Source: Corallococcus sp.
GTDB lineage: Bacteria; Bacillota; Clostridia; Christensenellales; CAG-314
Direction: 5' to 3'
DNA length: 8,637 nucleotides
Assembly (NCBI GenBank): GCA_023663205.1
Contig: JAMPHX010000057.1
Coordinates: 1 to 8,637, forward strand
The translations under genes were made by a program, and so were the position numbers. Positions 1 to 5,271 of this stretch are shown one piece after another; the stretch's first letter is position 1, and each line of letters opens with the position of its first letter. The notes under the pieces were generated by a model. That model had not been told where the DNA came from. It saw only the letters and a program-made list of their open reading frames with translations, and did no database searches.

Positions 1-135
1 CCGATATACCGATATATTATTCACGACTGCGGCACAAAGCAAAAGACATTTGCGTCCGTATTGACTTGAACGGTAAACTGTGTTATACTGAATTTTAACG
101 CGGTCGGTGAAAACAATCCGACAAAAGGAGAAACA
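1..135 (+). other. 5' flank with possible tail of an upstream gene
   Basis: This stretch precedes the first complete gene. Reading from base 3, a frame stays open from the window edge to a TAA at 96-98 (31 codons), so it could be the C-terminus of an upstream gene. The other two forward frames are also open from the edge, to stops at about 62-69, so an open frame here is weak evidence. I recognise no family in any of the short peptides. An 8-bp unit, CCGATATA, occurs twice in tandem at 1-16. The rest is promoter and ribosome-binding site for the downstream gene. Confidence 0.25.
61..89 (+). promoter_or_regulatory. Sigma-A-type promoter for the DHH-DHH-surE operon
   Basis: A -35 box TTGACT (61-66) and a -10 box TATACT (84-89) are separated by exactly 17 bp. 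Each differs from the sigma-70/sigma-A consensus at one position. Transcription would start near 95-97, leaving a leader of about 40 nt that ends in AGGAG (126-130), five bases before the ATG at 136. It is the best promoter match I found in the window. If the frame ending at 96-98 is a real upstream gene, the promoter lies inside its last codons. Confidence 0.65.
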
Positions 136-1071
136 ATGTACAAAGAGGCATTACATCTTATCGAGCAATACGACACAATAATAATTCACCGTCACAAAAA
201 TCCCGACGGCGACGCAATAGGCAGTCAGGTGGGGCTCAAACACTTGATTTGCGACAACTTCCCCGACAAAAAGGTATATACGGTAGGCGACCCCGCAAAA
301 AGGTATTCCTTCATGGACGATTGTCAAACTGACGAGATAACCGACGACGTTTACAACGGAGCGCTTGCCGTAATATTGGATTCCTCAACAAAATTTTTGA
401 TTTCCGACGACAGATACTCTCTTGCAGCAAAAACGCTTAGGTTTGACCACCACATTTTTTGCGAAAAAATCGCCGATTTGGAAATTGTAGATACCACCTT
501 TGAAAGTTGCTGCGGTTTGCTTGCCGACTTTGCAAAACAAAGCAATCTGAAACTTTCGCCGCTTTCCGCAAAGTCGCTGTTTACCGGTATGGTGACGGAT
601 TCGGGCAGATTCCGCTACGACGCCACGACAACGCGTACGTTTGACCTTGCGTCATATCTTATGAAGCAAAATCTCGACTTAAACGACATATACGGCAAAC
701 TGTACGAGGACGATTTTGAGATGATTAAACTGCGCGCGAGTTTTGTACTCAAAATCCGCTTTACGCAAAAGAACGTCGCATACATCTACACTACCAAGGA
801 AGAACTTGCCGAACTCGGCGCGGATACATTTACCGTTTCGCGCGGAATGGTAGGAGTAATGTCCGATATACGCGGGGTTCACTCGTGGGTAAACTTTACC
901 GAAACGGACGAGGGCATACTGTGCGAGTTGCGCTCGTCCAAGTACAACATAAACCCCGTTGCCGTCAAATACGGCGGAGGCGGTCACGCCAAAGCCAGCG
1001 GCGCAACCCTTACAAGCAAAGAACAAGCCTTTGAAATGTTAAAAGATTTAGACAATCTGCAAGGAGAATAA
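136..1071 (+). CDS. nrnA: NrnA-like DHH/DHHA1 phosphoesterase (oligoribonuclease / pAp phosphatase), first of a tandem pair
   Basis: This 311-residue protein matches the usual length of the NrnA family (about 310-320). Enzymes of this family are cytoplasmic and Mn-dependent; they degrade 2-5-nt nanoRNA to mononucleotides and convert pAp to AMP. The N-terminal DHH domain shows H20 with the PDGDAIG motif (23-29, metal ligands D24 and D26), ILDSS with D82, the DHH signature at 104-106, and TDSGRFRY at 154-161 with D155. The C-terminal DHHA1 domain carries an intact GGGGH substrate-binding motif at 280-284. AGGAG at 126-130, five bases upstream, supports the ATG at 136. The gene ends in GGAGAATAA, so its last codons form the ribosome-binding site of the next gene, and the stop is one base from that ATG. 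All catalytic residues seem present. The family is certain; the exact substrate (nanoRNA, pAp or cyclic-dinucleotide products) is inferred. Confidence 0.9.
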   Translation: MYKEALHLIEQYDTIIIHRHKNPDGDAIGSQVGLKHLICDNFPDKKVYTVGDPAKRYSFMDDCQTDEITDDVYNGALAVILDSSTKFLISDDRYSLAAKTLRFDHHIFCEKIADLEIVDTTFESCCGLLADFAKQSNLKLSPLSAKSLFTGMVTDSGRFRYDATTTRTFDLASYLMKQNLDLNDIYGKLYEDDFEMIKLRASFVLKIRFTQKNVAYIYTTKEELAELGADTFTVSRGMVGVMSDIRGVHSWVNFTETDEGILCELRSSKYNINPVAVKYGGGGHAKASGATLTSKEQAFEMLKDLDNLQGE

Positions 1072-1072
1072 T

Positions 1073-2053
1073 ATGAACAAAGAAATAATGCAAAAAGTTT
1101 TGGACAAAATAGAACAATACGACAAAATAGTCATTACCCGTCATATGCGTCCCGACGGCGACGCCATAGGCTCGTCCAAAGGGCTTAGGGGTATGTTGAA
1201 ACTTACATATCCGCAAAAGGATATAAGACTTATCAACGAAGATTACTCCGACTATTTGGCGTTTTTGGGCGGAGAGGACGAACCGTTTGCCGACGAGGAC
1301 TACAAAGACGCGCTTGTAATTGTATTGGATACGGCAACCGCCGAACGGATTTCCAACAAAAAATACTCTCTTGCCAAGGAGTTGCTCAAAATTGACCACC
1401 ACCTTGACGTAAAGCCGTACGGCGACTTGTGTTGGATAGAATCTTGGCGTTCCTCCACCTGCGAAATGGTTGCCTGCCTGTACAGCACGTTTAAAGACAA
1501 ACTCAAAATGGACAAGGAAACGGCAACCTACATCTACTGCGGTATGGTTACCGATTCGGGCAGGTTCCGCTACGAATCCACAACAGGCGAAACTTTGCGT
1601 CTTGCAAGCCAACTGCTGGATTTCGGTATCGATACAGACAATATGTACGCGCATTTGTATTTGGAAGATTTTGACTTTTTGAAATTTCAAGCGTACGTTT
1701 TCAAAAAGATGTGCATTTCGCCTAACGGAGTTGCAAGTTTGTACGTTGACAAAGCAATGCAGCGCAAATTCAAACTGACCACCGAACAGGCGTGCGAATC
1801 GGTATCTTTTATGAATTCGATAAAAGGATGTATCGCTTGGATTGCCTTTATCGAAATGCCCGACAACACCATCAGAGTACGTTTGCGCAGCAGATTTATG
1901 ACAATAAACAAAGTTGCGGAAAGGCACAACGGCGGCGGACACGAGTGCACCTGCGGGGCGACGCTTTTTGACAAAAAGGAAGTCGACGCGGTTATTGCCG
2001 ACGCCGACCAAGCCGTCAAAGAATACAAACAATCCCACGAGGGGTGGCTATGA
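1073..2053 (+). CDS. DHH/DHHA1 phosphoesterase, second paralogue of the tandem pair
   Basis: A 326-residue homologue of the preceding gene, collinear with it along its whole length, so the pair is a tandem duplication, evidently old because the sequences have diverged widely. The DHH domain is complete: H24 with PDGDAIG (27-33, D28 and D30), VLDTA with D86, DHH at 108-110, and TDSGRFRY at 160-167. In the DHHA1 domain the usual GGGGH is NGGGH (286-290), followed by a Cys-containing ECTCG in place of the first paralogue's AKASG. The metal site therefore looks active while the substrate-phosphate-binding loop differs. AAGGAG at 1061-1066 precedes the ATG at 1073. The stop overlaps the surE start as ATGA, so translation is probably coupled. 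A role in nanoRNA, pAp or pApA turnover fits the family, but which substrate this copy prefers cannot be read from the sequence. Confidence 0.88.
   Translation: MNKEIMQKVLDKIEQYDKIVITRHMRPDGDAIGSSKGLRGMLKLTYPQKDIRLINEDYSDYLAFLGGEDEPFADEDYKDALVIVLDTATAERISNKKYSLAKELLKIDHHLDVKPYGDLCWIESWRSSTCEMVACLYSTFKDKLKMDKETATYIYCGMVTDSGRFRYESTTGETLRLASQLLDFGIDTDNMYAHLYLEDFDFLKFQAYVFKKMCISPNGVASLYVDKAMQRKFKLTTEQACESVSFMNSIKGCIAWIAFIEMPDNTIRVRLRSRFMTINKVAERHNGGGHECTCGATLFDKKEVDAVIADADQAVKEYKQSHEGWL
2039..2044 (+). promoter_or_regulatory. Ribosome-binding site that fixes the surE start
   Basis: GAGGGG lies five bases before the ATG at 2050. An in-frame GTG at 2044 would add two residues, but its G is the last base of this motif, so it would have no spaced ribosome-binding site. 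The ATG at 2050 also gives the canonical SurE N-terminus MRILITNDDG. Confidence 0.6.
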
Positions 2054-2787
2054 GAATACTTATCACAAACGATGACGGCATAGAAGCAGAAGGTATCAAA
2101 ATACTTGCCGAATGGGCAAAAACCGTAGGCGAAGTGTTTGTGGTTGCGCCGCAAACTCAGCAAAGCGGCAAAAGTCACGCCATAACGATACACAACCCGT
2201 TTGAAGTAAACAAGGTGGATTTTTTGCCCGATGTAGAGGCCTACGCCATCAACTCGACGCCCGTAGACTGCGTACGGTTTGCCACATTGGGGCTTAAACA
2301 GCATTTCGACTTGGTACTTTCAGGAATAAACAAAGGTTACAATCTGGGCGAAGATATTTTGTACAGCGGGACGGTGGGAGCAATATTCGAAACATCGCTT
2401 CGCGGACTTAACGGCATAGCGCTTTCCACCGAATACACGTCTTTTGAAACGGCAAAACTGTGGCTTGACAAGATATACGGATTCTTTACGGAAAACAATT
2501 TATTTGCGGTAAACAATATATACAACGTCAACATTCCTTTGAACGCAAAAGATATTGTAGTTACACGTCAGGGCGGGGCGTACTTTACGGATGACTTTGT
2601 TGACCTTCAAGACGGCACATACCACCAAAAGGGCTACTGCATACACGACAACAAACGCAACTTGGAATTGGATACCGACGCCACCATATGCGGTTACGTT
2701 TCCGTAACGCCAATGACGTGCAACCGTTCCGACGCAAAAGCCTTTGAAATACTTGCAAACAAAGTAAAACGGCATAGTATTGCCTAA
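2050..2787 (+). CDS. surE: SurE 5'/3'-nucleotidase (nucleoside monophosphate phosphatase)
   Basis: This 245-residue protein is close to the usual SurE length of about 250. SurE enzymes are cytoplasmic, divalent-metal-dependent phosphatases acting on 5'- and 3'-nucleoside monophosphates, some also on short polyphosphate. The metal site is clear: NDD at the N-terminus (D8, D9), S39 in the QQSGKS loop, and N94 in SGINKG (91-96). Other family blocks are STPVDCV (69-75), YSGTVGAIFE (105-114) and GYVSVTP (215-221) near the C-terminus. Its ATG overlaps the upstream DHH gene's TGA by four bases, a typical translational-coupling arrangement. Position after two NrnA-like enzymes suggests it removes phosphate from the mononucleotides they release; that link is inferred from context. 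No terminator follows directly; the nearest good one is at 2958-3005. Confidence 0.93.
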   Translation: MRILITNDDGIEAEGIKILAEWAKTVGEVFVVAPQTQQSGKSHAITIHNPFEVNKVDFLPDVEAYAINSTPVDCVRFATLGLKQHFDLVLSGINKGYNLGEDILYSGTVGAIFETSLRGLNGIALSTEYTSFETAKLWLDKIYGFFTENNLFAVNNIYNVNIPLNAKDIVVTRQGGAYFTDDFVDLQDGTYHQKGYCIHDNKRNLELDTDATICGYVSVTPMTCNRSDAKAFEILANKVKRHSIA

Positions 2788-2811
2788 ACAAAATTTATTG
2801 CCGAAATAAAT

Positions 2812-3005
2812 TATAATATACCGTGCAGTTCGTTTCGAGCGATTAAACGCCCGCATTCAAAGATACGACGCATCTTTCCGAAGTTGCGGAAACGGCGTTT
2901 ACAAATAATTTCTTTGAGCAATTGCCTTATCTGCAAATACTATACGCTATTCAATACAAAAAAAACGCGCACTCCGAAAATCTATCGGGCGCGCGTTTTT
3001 GTTTT
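2812..3005 (+). ncRNA. Speculative structured RNA or surE 3' UTR upstream of the terminator
   Basis: I see no gene between 2788 and 3244. A perfect TATAAT at 2812-2817 lies 25 bp after the surE stop, but no acceptable -35 box stands 16-18 bp before it. Downstream, TAAACGCC (2844-2851) can pair with GGCGTTTA (2894-2901) as an 8-bp stem. Inside it are two mutually exclusive hairpins: AAAGAT/ATCTTT (2859-2864 with 2872-2877) and TTTCCG/CGGAAA (2875-2880 with 2887-2892). TGCAG (2824-2828) could pair with CTGCA (2931-2935) to close the whole. The strong terminator ends it. That would give an RNA of about 180 nt, but inverted repeats this short can arise by chance in 450 bp, and it may simply be the surE 3' UTR. 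I match it to no known RNA family. Confidence 0.2.
2958..3005. terminator. Bidirectional intrinsic terminator between convergent operons
   Basis: AAAAACGCGC (2961-2970) and GCGCGTTTTT (2991-3000) are perfect 10-bp reverse complements. A short inner stem, CCGA (2974-2977) with TCGG (2985-2988), extends the hairpin. On the plus strand the stem runs into TTTTTGTTTTT. On the minus strand it runs into eight T's, complementary to the A's at 2958-2965. It therefore suits both the surE operon arriving from the left and the radC-gltX-mutase operon arriving from the right. The distances, about 170 nt after surE and 240 nt after the 83-codon gene, are long, but I found no better candidate nearer either stop. 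Confidence 0.85.
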
Positions 3006-3244
3006 TACAATAAATACGTAAATCCGTTGTTTACAAAACAGTTAACTGGTCAAGAAGATTAACTGCTATTGTCTTGCGTGCAATAACCGAAACAAAACGA
3101 CTCAAAACCGCTTGAAAACGATTTTTAGTATCTCATAATGTTTTAGCAATTATTATGCTCATTGTTTTGCCGTAAAGCAGTTGACTTAAATTGCACATTC
3201 AAGTGTTATGTTTATATTTCGGTTCTGTGCGTCTGGTTACGCAA
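3006..3244. other. Gene-free intergenic stretch: phased A-tracts and a small palindrome
   Basis: No reading frame here looks coding on either strand. Two items stand out. CAGTTAACTG (3039-3048) is a perfect 10-bp palindrome whose half TTAACTG recurs at 3059-3065. Four-base A-tracts begin at 3094, 3104 and 3115, roughly one helical turn apart, followed by a T5 run at 3122-3126. A TTGACT at 3181-3186 resembles a -35 box, but the best -10 at 17 bp, TGTTAT (3204-3209), is poor. As this is the 3' region of the minus-strand operon, it is most likely untranslated tail leading to the terminator. Confidence 0.4.
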
Positions 3245-3496
3245 TCAGCCCTGCAAACCTCTGGATTGACGTTCCATATCTTCGATAACAATGTCGTAAA
3301 TTTCGCCGAGCGATGCGCAATACTCCAATACCTGCCAAGGTTCGTTGGTGTGGAAATGAATTTTGATTAGTTCGTCATCGCCTACCGCAAGCAGACAGTC
3401 GCCTTTGAAATGCGTGTTGAAATATTCGCGAATTGCGTCCTCGCTGAGATTTTCGCCTTCGATTAGAAGTTGTGTGTCGTATTTGAATTCAAGCAT
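3245..3496 (-). CDS. Stand-alone FakA/YloV middle-domain protein (small 'DAK family' protein)
   Basis: This 83-residue protein resembles, end to end, the middle domain of the fatty-acid-kinase subunit FakA (YloV in Bacillus). That domain lies between the DAK2 kinase domain and the C-terminal FakB-binding domain. The block GDCLLAVGDDELIKIHFHT (residues 32-50, with H47 and H49) followed by NEP, then LEY, LGE and IEDM, parallels FakA's GDSLLV...KVHIH...EP...NY...GEL...IENM pattern. There is no ATP-binding kinase domain and no FakB-binding domain, so it cannot be a kinase alone. The FakA middle domain is involved in dimerisation; here it may self-associate or bind a partner. An AAGGAGA ribosome-binding site lies in the 12-nt gap after the phosphohexomutase gene, so the two are co-transcribed. 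The similarity judgement is from memory of YloV. Small proteins like this tend to carry a misleading dihydroxyacetone-kinase name. Function unknown. Confidence 0.8.
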   Translation of the reverse strand: MLEFKYDTQLLIEGENLSEDAIREYFNTHFKGDCLLAVGDDELIKIHFHTNEPWQVLEYCASLGEIYDIVIEDMERQSRGLQG

Positions 3497-3508
3497 GGTT
3501 TTCTCCTT

Positions 3509-5167
3509 TTATTTGCCGTACATTGCGTCAAGTTGACTTTTGACATTGACGATGGCACGTTGGTTTTCTTCTTCGGTTCCCACTACCGTAACGTAGTTTT
3601 TGACCATAGGTTCCGTTCCGCTGGGGCGGACGATAAGTTTGCTGCCGTTTTCCGCCAAGAAGGTCATTACGTCGGATTTGGGCAAATCGACTTCTGTTTG
3701 AGTAAGATAGTCGCGCGTAAACACTACTTTGCTGCCTGCAATCTCCGTCACGGGATTGCGGCGCAAATTCTCCAAAAATCTGCGCTTTTCTTCCGCGCCT
3801 TCCGCGCCTTCGAAGCGGTATGAAAATGTCTTGTGCAAAAATTTGCCGTATGTTTTGTACAAAGCGTCCAATCTGTCTTTGAGCGTCAAACCTTGCTTTT
3901 TGAGAGAGGCAGCCATTTCCGCAACCAACATACTTGCGACTACGGCGTCTTTATCTCTTACGTAAGTTCCCTTCAAATATCCGCAACTTTCTTCAAAACC
4001 GAACACGTATCTGTCCCTTTCGCCCGATTGTTCCAATTTGCCTATTACCGTGCCGATGTATTTGAAACCCGTCAGTACGTCTACTACTTCCGCGCCGTAA
4101 TCGGCTGCCAATCGGTCTATGAGTCCCGTCGTTACGATGGTTTTGACAATAACGGGATGCTCGGGCAACTTTTGTTGCGCTTTCAAAGATGACAAAATGT
4201 AATCGCACAGCAAAATGCCCACTTCGTTGCCCGTCAGTTGAACAAACTTCCCTTCGCTCTTGACGGACACCCCTATGCGGTCGCTGTCGGGGTCGGTACC
4301 TATAACAATATCGCAATTCTTTTCCTCCGCCAATTTACGCGCAAGCGTAAGCGTTTCGGGAAACTCAGGATTGGGATACGGACAGGTTGTAAAATTGCCG
4401 TCGGCAAATCCCTGCTCGGCAACGGTATGTACCTGTGCGCCTCTGCGTTGCAGCAGTGCGGGGACAAACTCGTAACCCGCTCCGTTAAGCGGAGTATACG
4501 CAACTTTTATTCCGTCGGCGCGCGACAAACTTTGCTTTTCAACCTCCGAAAGATAGCGTTCTTCGAGGTCGACCGTTACATATTGTACGTATCCGCTCGC
4601 CGCTGCGTCATCGAGAGAAACAACTTTTACCTCAAACGGGTCTACTCTTTCAATATACTCGGTAATTTCTTCCGCAGCGGCGTCCGTAATCTGACAGCCG
4701 TCGAAACCGTACACTTTGTATCCGTTGTATTCCTTGGGATTGTGGCTTGCCGTTACGTTTACTCCTATGTCACAGTTGAGTTCGCGCGTCATATATGACA
4801 AAAACGGCGTTGGTTTGCAACCTTTTGTAATGTGGCACTTTATATTATTGGAAGCAAATACCTGCGCTACCGTTTGGGAAAACAACTCGGAGTTGAGCCT
4901 GCTGTCGTATGTTACGCAAGCAACATTGAAACCCTTTGTTTTCATATAATCGGCAATGCCTTGCGTGGTTTTGATTATCGTGTAGACGTTCAAACAGTTC
5001 GTACCCGCGCCCATTGTGCCGCGCAGCCCCGCAGTACCGAATTCCAAATCCTTGTAAAACGCATTTTTCTTGGCATTTTCGTCGTCTTGCATAAGCGCAA
5101 GTTGCCGAATAATATCCTTATCTTTTGCTCTTTTTTGCCAAATTTCGTAATTTTTCAAATAATCCAT
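3509..5167 (-). CDS. pgcA: Phosphohexomutase (alpha-phosphoglucomutase/phosphomannomutase, PgcA type)
   Basis: This 552-residue enzyme is slightly shorter than typical Firmicute PgcA proteins (about 575-580). The alpha-D-phosphohexomutase family interconverts hexose 1- and 6-phosphates, feeding UDP-glucose, glycolipid, wall polymer or glycogen synthesis. All four active-site loops are visible: TASHNP (139-144) with the phosphoserine S141, the metal loop DPDSDR (292-297), the sugar-binding EESCG (392-396), and the phosphate-binding RPSGTEP (514-520). TGFKYIG (366-372) is also typical. A longer frame would begin at a TTG at 5191, but AAGGAGA sits six bases before the ATG at 5167, so the ATG is chosen. 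The gene follows gltX after 104 nt and precedes the FakA-like small gene by 12 nt. Glucose versus mannose specificity cannot be settled here; glucose is favoured by overall resemblance to PgcA. Confidence 0.92.
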   Translation of the reverse strand: MDYLKNYEIWQKRAKDKDIIRQLALMQDDENAKKNAFYKDLEFGTAGLRGTMGAGTNCLNVYTIIKTTQGIADYMKTKGFNVACVTYDSRLNSELFSQTVAQVFASNNIKCHITKGCKPTPFLSYMTRELNCDIGVNVTASHNPKEYNGYKVYGFDGCQITDAAAEEITEYIERVDPFEVKVVSLDDAAASGYVQYVTVDLEERYLSEVEKQSLSRADGIKVAYTPLNGAGYEFVPALLQRRGAQVHTVAEQGFADGNFTTCPYPNPEFPETLTLARKLAEEKNCDIVIGTDPDSDRIGVSVKSEGKFVQLTGNEVGILLCDYILSSLKAQQKLPEHPVIVKTIVTTGLIDRLAADYGAEVVDVLTGFKYIGTVIGKLEQSGERDRYVFGFEESCGYLKGTYVRDKDAVVASMLVAEMAASLKKQGLTLKDRLDALYKTYGKFLHKTFSYRFEGAEGAEEKRRFLENLRRNPVTEIAGSKVVFTRDYLTQTEVDLPKSDVMTFLAENGSKLIVRPSGTEPMVKNYVTVVGTEEENQRAIVNVKSQLDAMYGK

Positions 5168-5173
5168 ACGTAA

Positions 5174-5180
5174 TCTCCTT
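5174..5180 (-). promoter_or_regulatory. Ribosome-binding site that fixes the phosphohexomutase start
   Basis: On the minus strand AAGGAGA is followed by a six-base spacer and ATG at 5167. The alternative upstream TTG (5191) lies before this site and has no comparable motif, so the eight extra residues are unlikely to be translated. Confidence 0.7.
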
Positions 5181-5216
5181 AAATTTTTCAAACAGATTTC
5201 CGCGCGGCAAATACTG

Positions 5217-5232
5217 AAAAACCGCCGTTTTT
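5217..5232. other. Weak hairpin in the gltX to phosphohexomutase gap
   Basis: AAAAAC (5217-5222) and GTTTTT (5227-5232) form a perfect 6-bp inverted repeat around a four-base CGCC/GGCG loop, about 40 nt after the gltX stop. The stem is mostly A-T with only one G-C pair, so it is a poor terminator. It may at most cause partial termination or affect RNA stability between gltX and the downstream mutase gene. The rest of the 104-nt gap (5168-5271) holds no clear promoter that I can defend. Confidence 0.3.
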
Positions 5233-5271
5233 ACTATTTAACAACAATATTTTATTCTACATACTCCGATA

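Noticed and set aside
1..16. Tandem CCGATATA repeat at the left edge
   Set aside because: Two copies of an 8-mer at the window edge are too little to call a repeat array; nothing beyond the edge can be seen.
1010..2038. 342-codon open frame antisense to the second DHH gene
   Set aside because: The plus strand has a full family match with all motifs and tight operon spacing; the antisense frame shows no family features and is a by-product of codon choice.
136..2053. Recent duplication or misassembly of the DHH gene
   Set aside because: The two copies keep the motifs but differ throughout their remaining sequence, so they are old paralogues and not an assembly repeat.
2500..2856. 118-codon minus-strand frame starting in the surE downstream gap
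   Set aside because: Most of it is antisense to surE, with no ribosome-binding site of note and no family resemblance.
3181..3209. TTGACT followed 17 bp later by TGTTAT, a possible plus-strand promoter into the 83-codon gene's antisense
   Set aside because: The -10 matches only four of six positions and there is no plus-strand gene downstream for it to serve.
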